A stretch of 64,000 nucleotides of DNA from positions 62,001-126,000 of the forward strand of contig NZ_JANHDJ010000002.1 of the NCBI RefSeq assembly GCF_024494645.1. Reading direction: 5' to 3'. The notes beneath the pieces are model-generated. The model was not told where the DNA came from, did not search any database, and worked only from the letters and a program-made list of their open reading frames with translations. The position numbers were made by a program, and so were the translations under genes. This DNA is from Halohasta litorea. GTDB taxonomy: Archaea > Halobacteriota > Halobacteria > Halobacteriales > Haloferacaceae. Of this stretch, positions 33,616 to 42,986 are shown piece by piece (the stretch's first letter is position 1; each line of letters starts with the position of its first letter).

Positions 33616-34740
33616 CTATGTTTCCGAGGCGGCGGCCTCGTCTTTTTCTGAGCCAGCAGCCTCGTCCTCTTCGAACACGAACGTCCCATCCTCTTGGACG
33701 ACCTCGCCGTCGAGTTCGATTTTCGAATCCTGGCTCATATCGACGATCATATCGACGTGTTCGGCCGACTCGTTGCGCTCGTTGTCCTCGCCGACGGTCT
33801 CTTTATAAGCCGACCCCACAGCGAGATGGATCGTATCGCCCATCTTCTCGTCGAACAGCATGTTGTAGGTCACCTGATCGATCGCGCGGTTCATCCCGAC
33901 GCCGAACTCGCCGATGCGGCGCGCGCCGTCGTCGGTCTCCAGGATCTCGGTCAGCAGGTCCTCGCCGACGGCCGCATTGTGGTCGACGACCTCGCCATTT
34001 TCGAAGGTGAGCCGCACGTCTTTGATCTCGCGGCCCTGCCGGTAGAGCGGGATATCGAAGTAGACCGACCCCTCGACGCTGTCGGCCACTGGCGCGGTGA
34101 ACACCTCACCACCGGGAAGGTTCTTCTCGCCATAGTCGTTGAGCGTCTCGTTGCCCTCGACCGAGAAGGTGAGGTCGGTTTCGTCGCCCGCGACGATCCG
34201 GACCTCGCTCGCCTCGTCGAGGCGGTCGACCATTTCGGCCTGAAACTCCCGCTGAGCGTCCCAGTCGAGACTCACGGCGTCCCAGACGAAGTTCTGGTAG
34301 GCTTCGGTGCTCATTCCCGCGAGTTGGGCGTGGCCGCTGGTCGGGAACTGCGTGAGACACCAGCGTTTCGAGAGCCGTTCCTCCTGGACGGGTTTGACTG
34401 CCCGGCGGTAGGCCGCGTTGTTCTCGGGTGGCACGTCGCTGGTCTCGGTGACGTTCGCGCCGCCGCGGGCGATGATGAACGCGTCGGTCTCCTCGTAGAG
34501 GGCCTGCTGGTGGTCGGGCGTTTCGTACTCCGTCCCGCCGTTCCGGAGATAGGCCCTGGAGGCCCGCTCGGAGTGGGCGATCCAGACCGGGATCGCGCCG
34601 CGCTCGCCACATAGTTCGTGGAGGGCGACCGCGAGGTCTTCGGCCTCGCTTGGTAGTTGGATAACGACACGGTCGCCCTCCTGGATGTCGACCGAGTGGT
34701 CGACGATCGTTTCGGCGTGTTCGCGGATTCGTGGGTCCAT
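33616..34740 (-). CDS. Aminopeptidase, M29 family
   Basis: A 374-residue dizinc aminopeptidase. The N-terminal domain begins MDPRIREHAETIVDHSV; the C-terminal catalytic part has LPGGEVFTAP, GEFGVGMNRAID, HLAVGSAYKE and HVDMIVDM, the E/E/H/Y/H/D ligand set of the AmpS/M29 family. Peptide trimming or amino-acid recovery is the likely role. ATG 34740 was preferred to an in-frame start at 34806. The C-terminus has an acidic, Ala-rich tail. Confidence 0.93.
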   Translation of the reverse strand: MDPRIREHAETIVDHSVDIQEGDRVVIQLPSEAEDLAVALHELCGERGAIPVWIAHSERASRAYLRNGGTEYETPDHQQALYEETDAFIIARGGANVTETSDVPPENNAAYRRAVKPVQEERLSKRWCLTQFPTSGHAQLAGMSTEAYQNFVWDAVSLDWDAQREFQAEMVDRLDEASEVRIVAGDETDLTFSVEGNETLNDYGEKNLPGGEVFTAPVADSVEGSVYFDIPLYRQGREIKDVRLTFENGEVVDHNAAVGEDLLTEILETDDGARRIGEFGVGMNRAIDQVTYNMLFDEKMGDTIHLAVGSAYKETVGEDNERNESAEHVDMIVDMSQDSKIELDGEVVQEDGTFVFEEDEAAGSEKDEAAASET

Positions 34741-35003
34741 ACAGCCCGTAGTGAACGGATGAATAAAATACGCGCTGTCTGGGAGCACGTCGCTACCATG
34801 ACTCAAGGTTCTGTGAGCGATTTAACTGGCGACCGTAGACCGCCCAGTTCAACGGTCGCTCATAGAGATCTCCGATCAGCGTTTCCACTAGAGTGAACAC
34901 CTGACTGATCACTGAACTGATCCGAAAACCCGATACTATACTTCTTATCCAATAGTAGTCGGTAAAATAATGTGGATGCTCAATAAGTTGCGCATATACT
35001 CGG

Positions 35004-35210
35004 ATGGATATTCTTATTTTTCTGACCGTGTTCATAATACTGGTATTTGGATTCGCTGTCGGTGTACTCGTGCTTATATATCCTACCCGGTATGTGGAAT
35101 ATCACACTGATTTAGGAGCAGGCGATGAAACTGTCGCCAAATTGGTAGCCATTCCGCTTATTGTGTTGTCTTTGTTTTTGTTTTCGTTTCTACTGTTGTT
35201 GTATCTATAG
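35004..35210 (+). CDS. Small two-helix membrane protein
   Basis: A 68-residue product beginning MDILIFLTVFIILVFGFAVG with a second helix near the C-terminus (IPLIVLSLFLFSFLLLLYL) and a short acidic loop between. Base composition is clearly AT-richer than neighbours and the gap around it (34741-35342) is AT-rich. I know no family; it could be a young or transferred gene, or a non-coding ORF. No strong promoter is visible. Confidence 0.45.
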   Translation: MDILIFLTVFIILVFGFAVGVLVLIYPTRYVEYHTDLGAGDETVAKLVAIPLIVLSLFLFSFLLLLYL

Positions 35211-35310
35211 CTTCTGCGTATCTGTCATAGGTTCGAAAATATATCCACCAGGATGATGTCGTGGCGTCGTCAAATGGCCACGACTACCGTCGGCAGCCCG
35301 TCGTCGGAAC

Positions 35311-35318
35311 GCTTTTGC
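35311..35318 (+). promoter_or_regulatory. TATA box for alaS
   Basis: GCTTTTGC lies 25-32 bases before ATG 35343, supporting that start over the in-frame ATG at 35253. Confidence 0.45.
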
Positions 35319-35342
35319 GGTGTCATCGGCCACAGAACAGTA

Positions 35343-38111
35343 ATGAGTAGCTTAGAACAGGAGTACCGCCTTGAGTACTTCGAGGAGGAAAACTTCGTCC
35401 GCCGGGAGTGTTCGTCGTGTGGGGCACACTTCTGGACGCGCGACCACGACCGCGAACTCTGTGGGGAGCCACCGTGTGAGGACTACCGCTTTATCGACGA
35501 CCCGAGTTTCGACGAGGAGTACAGCCTCGAAGAGATGCGCGAGGCGTTCCTCTCGTACTTCGAGGACCACGGCCACGAACGCATCGATCCCTACCCGGTC
35601 GCGGCCAACCGCTGGCGCGACGACGTGCTGTTGACCCAGGCTTCTATCTACGATTTCCAGCCGCTGGTCACCAGCGGCGAGACGCCGCCACCGGCCAACC
35701 CGCTGACGATCAGCCAGCCGTGTATCCGGATGCAAGACATCGACAACGTGGGCAAGACGGGCCGCCATACGATGGCCTTCGAGATGATGGCCCACCACGC
35801 GTTCAACGCCCGCGAGGACGCAGAGGGCGAGTACGCCTACGAGGGCGAGGTCTACTGGAAGGACGAAACCGTCGAATACTGTGACGGCCTCTTCGAGTCC
35901 CTCGGCGCTGATCTCGACGAAATTACCTACATCGAGGACCCGTGGGTCGGCGGCGGCAACGCCGGACCCGCTATCGAGGTCATTTATAAAGGTGCGGAGC
36001 TGGCCACGCTCGTCTTCATGAGTCTGGAGCAGGACCCCGACGGCGAGTACGAGATGAAAGACGGCAATCGGTACAGTCCGATGGATACCTACGTCGTCGA
36101 CACCGGCTACGGCCTCGAACGCTGGACGTGGATGAGCCAGGGCACGCCCACTGTCTACGAGGCGGTCTACCCCGAGATGATCGCCTTCCTCAAGGAGCAC
36201 GCCGGGATCGAGCATAGCGACGAGGAGGAACAACTCATCCACCGGACCGCCAAGCTCGCGGGCCACATGGATATCGACGAGGCCGAGGATATGGAGACCG
36301 CGCGGACGGAGATCGCCGACCGACTCGATGTCCCTGTTGACGAACTCACCGACCTGATGGAGCCCCTGGAGGACATCTACGCAATCGCCGACCACTGCCG
36401 CGCACTCGCGTATATGTTCGGCGACGGCATCGTCCCCTCGAACGTCGGCACGGGCTACCTCGCCCGGATGGTCCTCCGGCGAACCAAGCGGCTGGTCGAC
36501 AACGTCGGCGTCGACGCGCCGCTGGACGAACTGGTCGATATGCAGGCCGCCCGACTCGAATACGAGAACCGCGATACGATCCGCGACATCGTCCGCACCG
36601 AGGAGGCCAAATACCGCGAGACGCTCGACCGGGGCTCCAGGAAGGTCGAACAGCTCGCCGAGGAGTACGCCGGGAGCGATACACCGATTCCGGTCGACCA
36701 GCTGCTCGAACTGTACGACTCCCACGGCATCCAGCCGGATATGGTCGCCGAGATCGCCGCCGACCACGAGGCTCGCGTCGAGATTCCCGACGACTTCTAC
36801 TCGCTTGTCGCCGCCCGCCACGACGACGCCGGTGGGGCCGCGGTCGAGACCGAGCGCGACGAGCGACTCGACGACCTCCCGGAGACGGACAAACTCTACT
36901 ACGACAACCAAGAGCGGATGGAGTTCGAGGCGGTCGTCCTCGACGTCTTCGAGGCCGAGGAGGGGTACGACGTGGTGCTCGACCAGACGATGTTCTACCC
37001 CGAGGGCGGTGGCCAGCCCGCCGATCACGGGACCTTGACGAGCGAAGACGCCACCGCCGAGGTGACCGACGTCCAGATCGACGGCGATGTCGTCCTCCAC
37101 CGGACCGACCGCAACCCCGGCAAAGGCGAGTTCGTCCGCGGCCAGATCGACAGCGAGCGCCGCCAGCGGCTGATGGCCCACCACACGGCGACCCACATCA
37201 TCGGCCATGCGACCCGACAGGTGCTGGGCGACCACATCCGCCAGGCCGGGGCTCAGAAGGGCGTCGACTCCTCGCGGCTCGACGTGCGCCACTACGAGCG
37301 GATTACCCGCGAAGACGTCCAGGAGATCGAACGCATCGCCAACGAGATGGTGCGGGACAACATCCCGGTCCGACAGGAGTGGCCCCACCGCAATGACGCC
37401 CAGGCGGAACACGGCTTCGACCTCTATCAGGGTGGGATTCCGCCGGGAACCAACATTCGACTCATTCACATCGGCGAGGACGTCCAGGCCTGTGGTGGCA
37501 CCCACGTGGGTCGGACCGGCAACGTCGGCGCGATCAAGATCTTGAAGACCGAGCCCGTCCAGGACGGCGTCGAGCGAATCGTCTTCGCGGCGGGCGCGGC
37601 GGCCATCGAGTCGACCCAGCGCACCGAGGACGCCCTCAACGAGGCCGCCGACGTGCTCGACGTCAATCCACAGGAAGTACCGGAGACCGCCGAGCGTTTC
37701 TTCACCGAGTGGAAGGACCGCGGCAAGCAGATCGACCGGCTGAAGGACGAACTCGCGGAGGCACGGGCCGCCGCGGAGGCCGACGAGATCGAGGTCGGCG
37801 ACCAGTCGGCGGTCGTCCAGCGGCTCGACGCCGACGTGGGCGAACTCCGAGCGACCGCCAACGCACTCGTCGAGGATGGCACCATCGCGGTCCTCGGCAG
37901 CGGCGAGGGCGGCAGCGCGGTGTTCGTTGTCGGCGTGCCTGATGAGGCAGGCATCAACGCCGGGGAAGTCGTCGGCGAACTCGCGAGCAAGGTCGGCGGG
38001 GGTGGCGGCGGCCCGCCGGACTTCGCCCAAGGCGGGGGCCCCGATGTCGATGCCCTTGACGACGCGCTTGACGACGCTCCAGAAATCCTCCGCGGCGTGC
38101 TGAACGCGTAG
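35343..38111 (+). CDS. alaS: Alanyl-tRNA synthetase (archaeal type)
   Basis: A 922-residue class II synthetase that charges tRNA-Ala and clears Ser/Gly mischarging. The archaeal zinc-like N-terminal insertion ([20 protein letters not shown]) precedes the catalytic domain. The editing domain has HHTATH (H613, H618) and CGGTHVG (C717, H721), all intact. The C-terminal domain contains coiled coil and a Gly-rich segment ([14 protein letters not shown]). A T-run (38130-38134) right after its stop is a likely terminator. Confidence 0.97.
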   Translation: MSSLEQEYRLEYFEEENFVRRECSSCGAHFWTRDHDRELCGEPPCEDYRFIDDPSFDEEYSLEEMREAFLSYFEDHGHERIDPYPVAANRWRDDVLLTQASIYDFQPLVTSGETPPPANPLTISQPCIRMQDIDNVGKTGRHTMAFEMMAHHAFNAREDAEGEYAYEGEVYWKDETVEYCDGLFESLGADLDEITYIEDPWVGGGNAGPAIEVIYKGAELATLVFMSLEQDPDGEYEMKDGNRYSPMDTYVVDTGYGLERWTWMSQGTPTVYEAVYPEMIAFLKEHAGIEHSDEEEQLIHRTAKLAGHMDIDEAEDMETARTEIADRLDVPVDELTDLMEPLEDIYAIADHCRALAYMFGDGIVPSNVGTGYLARMVLRRTKRLVDNVGVDAPLDELVDMQAARLEYENRDTIRDIVRTEEAKYRETLDRGSRKVEQLAEEYAGSDTPIPVDQLLELYDSHGIQPDMVAEIAADHEARVEIPDDFYSLVAARHDDAGGAAVETERDERLDDLPETDKLYYDNQERMEFEAVVLDVFEAEEGYDVVLDQTMFYPEGGGQPADHGTLTSEDATAEVTDVQIDGDVVLHRTDRNPGKGEFVRGQIDSERRQRLMAHHTATHIIGHATRQVLGDHIRQAGAQKGVDSSRLDVRHYERITREDVQEIERIANEMVRDNIPVRQEWPHRNDAQAEHGFDLYQGGIPPGTNIRLIHIGEDVQACGGTHVGRTGNVGAIKILKTEPVQDGVERIVFAAGAAAIESTQRTEDALNEAADVLDVNPQEVPETAERFFTEWKDRGKQIDRLKDELAEARAAAEADEIEVGDQSAVVQRLDADVGELRATANALVEDGTIAVLGSGEGGSAVFVVGVPDEAGINAGEVVGELASKVGGGGGGPPDFAQGGGPDVDALDDALDDAPEILRGVLNA

Positions 38112-38129
38112 CGACTGACCGCAGAGACG

Positions 38130-38134
38130 TTTTT
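38130..38134 (+). terminator. T-run terminator between convergent alaS and GDT1-like genes
   Basis: TTTTT directly after the alaS stop, at the convergent end of the GDT1-like gene. U-runs are the usual haloarchaeal termination signal. Confidence 0.4.
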
Positions 38135-38825
38135 AAATGATCGTGAGTACGATAGCCGAAATTCGATCGATGGCCGTCTCCCAGATCGAGAACCCCGTCG
38201 CGATCTGAAGGATCGTATCGACGGCGAACAGCCCGAATATCCCCGCTCCCGTGAGGTGGGCTTTCCGGCGGTCGAACCGGTCTGAAAACCGATGGAAAAA
38301 CAGCGCGTTGGCGGCGCTCACCGGGATGATAGCGAGCATCTCGCCCGCCCAGATCGCGGGATGGGCCCCGTACTGTGCGGCCAGCCCGATCGTGACGAGT
38401 TGGGTTTTGTCGCCGAACTCCCCCGCAGCCATCAGCGCGAAGATCGGGAGGAACCCGCGGAGATACGACGGAACCTCATACCCTCGGATCGAGAGATCGA
38501 TCTCCGCCGGATTGGTGAGACCGCCATCACCTATCGATTGGCCGCTCGGCTCGGGGGCCGACCGGAGGAGTTGCACCGCGAAGAGCAAAAAGAGGGTGGC
38601 AGTGATCGTATCGAGGTAGACGGGATCGAGCGCGCTGTTGATCGCCTCCCCGAGGAGGATCTCCAGGACGGTCCAACCGGCAAACGCGCTGCCCGCGGCC
38701 GTAACTACGATCCACGGGTCGTAGCGCGTCGACAATCCGGCGATGATGAACTGCACCTTCTCGCCGGGCAGCACCGACAGCTGGAGGACGAACGCAACGA
38801 CGAGGATTTCGACCCACCCCGTCAT
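38133..38825 (-). CDS. TMEM165/GDT1 (UPF0016) family cation transporter-like protein
   Basis: A 230-residue protein with about 6 membrane helices in two halves. The second half has the family motif in AAGEFGDKTQLVTIGLAAQY near residue 135. In the first half the equivalent motif is degenerate: LSVLPGEKVQFIIAGL lacks the E-x-G-D order. The family transports Mn2+/Ca2+; the asymmetry could change ion selectivity or coupling. ATG 38825 (MTGWVEILVV) was preferred to 38840. Confidence 0.85.
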   Translation of the reverse strand: MTGWVEILVVAFVLQLSVLPGEKVQFIIAGLSTRYDPWIVVTAAGSAFAGWTVLEILLGEAINSALDPVYLDTITATLFLLFAVQLLRSAPEPSGQSIGDGGLTNPAEIDLSIRGYEVPSYLRGFLPIFALMAAGEFGDKTQLVTIGLAAQYGAHPAIWAGEMLAIIPVSAANALFFHRFSDRFDRRKAHLTGAGIFGLFAVDTILQIATGFSIWETAIDRISAIVLTII

Positions 38826-39135
38826 CGCTGCCACCAACACAACAGGCGGTCGACGAGTCCAGACATACCGATATTAGTCGGGTCAAAATTGACGTTTTGG
38901 CTTGATAAATCCGGTGTTTCCCCCAACGGTTGATCGGCCGAGGGAGACCACAACAGATTGACAACATATTCATGGCTGGTCATTCTCTCGGGGATCGCGA
39001 ATACCGCCGATTTGCACCGTTTTAACCCCTCACCGTCTCATAAGTTATGAGTTGGATTTTCTTACCACTCATAGTGGGTTCGTGTGTACCACGAGAAAGA
39101 ATTATATACATAGTTCCCGTAGTATGTCATGTATT
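38826..39135. other. 310-base intergenic region with palindromes
   Basis: No gene is supported here. It contains the perfect inverted repeat CTCATAA-G-TTATGAG (39037-39051), a shorter CCACT-CAT-AGTGG soon after, and an AT-rich GAATTATATACAT near 39100-39113 that can serve as TATA for the small membrane-protein gene at 39136. The inverted repeats may be operator sites. Confidence 0.45.
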
Positions 39136-39354
39136 ATGACTCGGTACTACGACTACGTGCTTGGCCTGATTCCGGTCGTGCTGTTCGGACTGACTGCGAT
39201 CCTCCTTTTCGCAGGCATACAGCTGACACTGGCCGTGCCGGTCGGTGCCGGGGCTGCAGTGCTCGTTATCGGACACGCGCTGTTCGTCAACGTTCCCGGT
39301 CAGGTCGAGCCGATGGCAGAACAGCGATCGACCGTCCACCCCAACACGGACTGA
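39136..39354 (+). CDS. Small two-helix haloarchaeal membrane protein
   Basis: A 72-residue protein beginning MTRYYDYVLGLIPVVLFGLT with a second helix LAVPVGAGAAVLVIGHALFV. It resembles a widespread uncharacterised haloarchaeal membrane protein. ATG 39136 is preferred over 39124 because family members begin MTRYYDYVLG. A TATA-like tract lies near 39100-39113. Confidence 0.7.
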   Translation: MTRYYDYVLGLIPVVLFGLTAILLFAGIQLTLAVPVGAGAAVLVIGHALFVNVPGQVEPMAEQRSTVHPNTD

Positions 39355-39435
39355 TCGGCCTTCGGCCCGCCGCCCGGTAGCCCTCGGGTCCGAGCGGGAG
39401 AGCTTTTGAGGCTTCCGCCACTCCGTTGAGCCACG

Positions 39436-40434
39436 ATGACCGACACCCTGTTTTTGAGCAGTAGCGCTATCGCGGGACTCGCCGAGCCAGTCGACTACGT
39501 TGCGGCGGTTGAGGCGGGCTACCGGCAGCGTGGCGAGGGTGCGCCAGCCGAGCCGCGAACCAAACTCATCAACGAGTCACCGCCGGGCATGCTCACCGAG
39601 TATGCGGCGATCCTCCAGGAGTCGGGCTACATGGGCGGCTACACCTACTCGGCCGGGTTCGGCGAGCGTGATGCGTGGTTCATGACGCCGCTGTTCGACG
39701 CCGACAGCGGCGCGCCGCTGGCCTTGCTGGACGGCGCGAGCATGAACCCGTTCAAAACAGGTGCGGCCGGGGCGGTCGGCGTCGACTACCTTGCCCGCGC
39801 CGACAGCGAAACGGTCGGCATCATCGGCTCGGGGGCCCAAGCCCGCGGCCAGCTCCGGGCGACTGCTACTGTTCGGGACCTCTCCGAGGTCCGCGTCTAC
39901 TCTCCGACACGGGCCAACCGCGAGGCGTTCGCCGAGGAGATGACAGCGCGGCTCGACTGCGAGGTGACTGCCGTCGACGCCAGTGCCGACGCCGTGGTCG
40001 ACGCCGACATCGTCATCACAGCAACCAACGCCTCGGAGCCGGTGTTCGACGGCGAGCTGCTGGCTCCCGGTGCGCACGTCACTGCGATGGGCCAGTACAA
40101 CCCCACCAAACGCGAACTCGATACAACGACTATCGAACGGAGCACGTACGTTCCCGACCTGCGCGAGCGGGTCATGCAGGACGCTGGCTCATTTATACAT
40201 GCAGTCGACGAGGGAGCCGTCGACGAGTCCCACATCCACGCCGAACTCGGCGCGGTCGTTGCTGGCACCGCGGTCGGCCGCGAGACTCCCGACGAGATCA
40301 CCGTCTTCGACAGCGGCGGCACCGGCATCGAAACCGTCGCTGCTGCCGGGATGCTCTACGAGCGGGCCAAAGAGCAGGGACTCGGGTCGACGATCTCCTT
40401 TGCTCCGGCTAGTGAGGCCCTAACGGGCCAGTAG
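39436..40434 (+). CDS. Ornithine cyclodeaminase/mu-crystallin family dehydrogenase
   Basis: A 332-residue NAD(P)-binding enzyme. AGYRQRGEGAPAEPRTKL and the substrate-binding K in KTGAAGAVGVDYLAR are followed by VGIIGSGAQARGQLRATATV near residue 126, the Rossmann signature, and GTGIETVAAAG near the C-terminus. Archaeal members act as alanine dehydrogenase, ornithine cyclodeaminase or related imino-acid reductases; the sequence alone does not decide. TATA-like AGCTTTTGAG lies near 39401-39410. Confidence 0.9.
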   Translation: MTDTLFLSSSAIAGLAEPVDYVAAVEAGYRQRGEGAPAEPRTKLINESPPGMLTEYAAILQESGYMGGYTYSAGFGERDAWFMTPLFDADSGAPLALLDGASMNPFKTGAAGAVGVDYLARADSETVGIIGSGAQARGQLRATATVRDLSEVRVYSPTRANREAFAEEMTARLDCEVTAVDASADAVVDADIVITATNASEPVFDGELLAPGAHVTAMGQYNPTKRELDTTTIERSTYVPDLRERVMQDAGSFIHAVDEGAVDESHIHAELGAVVAGTAVGRETPDEITVFDSGGTGIETVAAAGMLYERAKEQGLGSTISFAPASEALTGQ

Positions 40435-40450
40435 CTGGTGACTACTCGTC

Positions 40451-41518
40451 CTACTGCAGTCGGTACCGAAGCAACGCCGCGATCCCGCCGAGGTTTTTCA
40501 GTTGTTGGCCCGGCTGGAACTCCTTCGAGAAGACGGTGATCTCGCCGCCCTTCTGTTCGACCGAGTCGATGACCCCGTTGACATCGATCTCCCAGTCGCC
40601 TTCGGCCTGCCGCTCGTCGCGGAGTCGCTCGTCCAGAATTAGGAGTTCCTCGACCGCGCCGAACTCCGCGGCCTCCTGGACCGCCTCGATCCCGTAGGCT
40701 GCCTTCGCGCCGTCGCCGATCCGTACCATCAGTTCGTCGATGGTCTCGGCCTCGCGGGCGATTCTGGTCTCGTCCTGGACCTCCTCGACCGCACCCCTTT
40801 TCAGTACCTCGTGAACGCCGCGGCCGCCCGCACTGGAGGTGTCGACCACGGTGATGAGCTCTTCGAGGTCCCTGTGGTTCTCGACGATGTAGTCGCGGGC
40901 GTCCTGTTTCGTGAACCCTGGTCCGGCGAGGATGATCGCGTCGGTGTCGAGATGGCCGAGTGCGCTTCCCAGCTCCCCAAAGAGTTCCTCACGGGGGCGG
41001 GAGTACTCTCCCTTCCCAGTGGGTTTCGTGAAGGAGGCGTACTCGTCGACACCGTACTCCTTGACCAGATGAATGTAGGCCTCGCCCTCCTCGACGGTGG
41101 CGATGGCGACATCGGGATTGTCGGCGGCGGCCTCGGCCTCCTCGATCCGCTCGATCTGGTCGGCTTTGAAGTGTTTTTCAATAGTAAGCTCCTCGTGCTG
41201 TTCGACGTTGAGCGTGTGGTGGAGCCCGAGCTGATCCTCCCGCGAGCAGCCGGTGATGACGCCACCGACGCGGAGGCGGTTGGCGAAGCGGGCGAACTCG
41301 ACGCTCTCGACTTCGATGGTGACCGAGATGTGTTCGCGTTCACCGCCGGTGTCGCGCATCTGGTCGTCGTTGCGCTGGATGCGGCGGGTAGTGTCGCCGG
41401 AGACGAGATCGCCGGGTTCGAGGACGTAGGAGAGATGCCAGAGGTCGTCGACGGTTTCGGGAACGAGCGTCATCCGCTCTCGGCCCTCCTCGCCACGACC
41501 GCGGCTCGCGATTCGCAT
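40451..41518 (-). CDS. pelA: mRNA surveillance protein Pelota (Dom34)
   Basis: A 355-residue protein with the three-domain order of eRF1 relatives: an Sm-like N-terminal domain ([20 protein letters not shown] onward), a central domain ([20 protein letters not shown]) and a C-terminal domain ending [19 protein letters not shown]. It lacks the GGQ of release factors, as expected. With aEF1A-type GTPase and ABCE1 it dissociates stalled ribosomes. ATG 41518 was chosen over an extension to 41578. RqcH, acting on the split 50S, is encoded about 4.2 kb away. Confidence 0.96.
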   Translation of the reverse strand: MRIASRGRGEEGRERMTLVPETVDDLWHLSYVLEPGDLVSGDTTRRIQRNDDQMRDTGGEREHISVTIEVESVEFARFANRLRVGGVITGCSREDQLGLHHTLNVEQHEELTIEKHFKADQIERIEEAEAAADNPDVAIATVEEGEAYIHLVKEYGVDEYASFTKPTGKGEYSRPREELFGELGSALGHLDTDAIILAGPGFTKQDARDYIVENHRDLEELITVVDTSSAGGRGVHEVLKRGAVEEVQDETRIAREAETIDELMVRIGDGAKAAYGIEAVQEAAEFGAVEELLILDERLRDERQAEGDWEIDVNGVIDSVEQKGGEITVFSKEFQPGQQLKNLGGIAALLRYRLQ

Positions 41519-41578
41519 ATCCCCCTCTTCGACCGACCGGCTAACAACCCTTCCGTTTGAACCGCAGACGGCCACCAC

Positions 41579-42706
41579 CTACTGTGAGTCGTTTCCGTCG
41601 ACGCCCCAGACGAACCCGGAGTCGTCCTCGTCGTCGAGCTCCCGCCGGTCCGCCGACTCGGCAGTCTCTCCGTCTTGCTCGCCGGTGTCCCCCCCGTGGT
41701 CGACAGTGCCCGCGTCGTGGTCGACGGTCTCGCTGGCTTCGTTCGGTGTTGGCTCGGGGGCGGTCGTCTCGCTGGCCGACCGCTCGGGCCGACTCACGTC
41801 GACGGTTCGGCCCGTCTGGACCAGCGGGTCGACCTCGGCCGAGCCGCCGTCGAGCTCCGGCATCGCCCGCCTCTCCAGGACGACCCCGGTATCATCGGTC
41901 GCCGGATCGGGCTCGCTTGCAGCGGGGTACAGCCTGTCGAGTCCGACGGCGGCCCCTCGGCCGGTCGACCAGGCTGCCGACACGCGGACGACGAACGCCA
42001 AGCCGACCGCGAGGATGAACGTCACCAGGACGATCACCGCCGCGACCGGCGGCGAGAGCAGCCCGACCAGCGCTGCGACGACCAACAGCGGCAGCAAGAG
42101 AGTCGGGCCGAGCGCCAACAGTCCGCTGGCGATCAGCCACCCAGTGAGGAACTCACCGCTCGCGGCCAGCCGGAAGACGCGGCGGACGCCGAGAGCCGCC
42201 CGAAGCGAGCCGGTGGCGGCGAACACCACCCGCGCCGCGGGTCGCACGTAGAGATACACCAGCCCGTAGATCAGCAGCCCGAACCCCGAAATCAGGATGA
42301 GCAGCCCGGCCAGCGCCTGGGCCGTCTCGCCGACCTCCGATGGCGGGACCACCGTTGCCACCCCGCCGACGGCGAGGCCACAGAGAACTACCCCGGGTAG
42401 GAGATACAGCACCGAGACGAGTACCGACTTCGAGCCTGCCCGGACGAGTGACCCCCATTCGACGAACGACGAGACGGTCGGCTCGTTTTCGATCCCGTCT
42501 TCGACGACCGAAATCAGGTAGCCCCGCATCACGAGACTCGGCAGCGCGACGACGGGTATCAGCGCGGGGCCCAGGGGCCACACTGCCAGCAGTACCACCC
42601 ACACTGCCAGCAACACTCCGGAGAGAAGCGTCAGCACCGAGCCGACGAGGATCGTCCCGAAGGCGTCGTCGGCACGGTAGGGCACCCGGAGCGACTCGCT
42701 CAGCAT
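41579..42706 (-). CDS. DUF4013 membrane protein with acidic C-terminal tail
   Basis: A 375-residue protein with about six hydrophobic helices in the first 245 residues and a 130-residue acidic, low-complexity cytosolic tail. The opening MLSESLRVPYRADDAFGTIL and PSLVMRGYLISVVEDGIENE match DUF4013. It is longer than the member at 29015-29728. Function unknown. Its stop is 61 bases before the pelA start; possible co-transcription. Confidence 0.85.
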   Translation of the reverse strand: MLSESLRVPYRADDAFGTILVGSVLTLLSGVLLAVWVVLLAVWPLGPALIPVVALPSLVMRGYLISVVEDGIENEPTVSSFVEWGSLVRAGSKSVLVSVLYLLPGVVLCGLAVGGVATVVPPSEVGETAQALAGLLILISGFGLLIYGLVYLYVRPAARVVFAATGSLRAALGVRRVFRLAASGEFLTGWLIASGLLALGPTLLLPLLVVAALVGLLSPPVAAVIVLVTFILAVGLAFVVRVSAAWSTGRGAAVGLDRLYPAASEPDPATDDTGVVLERRAMPELDGGSAEVDPLVQTGRTVDVSRPERSASETTAPEPTPNEASETVDHDAGTVDHGGDTGEQDGETAESADRRELDDEDDSGFVWGVDGNDSQ

Positions 42707-42986
42707 TGGCTATACCCAGTAGCTCCTTGGTCTTATAACGATTGCAAGACTCACATCTCGATTCGTGGCGGCGGCTGAAGACGACACGGCTCAGCCACTG
42801 GGCGTGTGTCGGTTCTATCGACTCCGAGCCGGTTGCTGTAACCGAAATTCATGATGTTTGACAATGATTAGCACATATCTATTTGTAGATCGAAAATACA
42901 CAGTATCAAATAATGTCCTCCACAGCCAGCCGACAGCACGACCATCGGGCAGTCACGCGGCGCGACTCCGGGGTGTGTTGTATCAG

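Noticed and set aside
35352-38030. 892-codon minus-strand open frame opposite alaS
   Set aside because: AlaRS on the plus strand has complete catalytic and editing motifs; the antisense frame is a by-product of GC-rich codon bias and its product has no recognisable motif.
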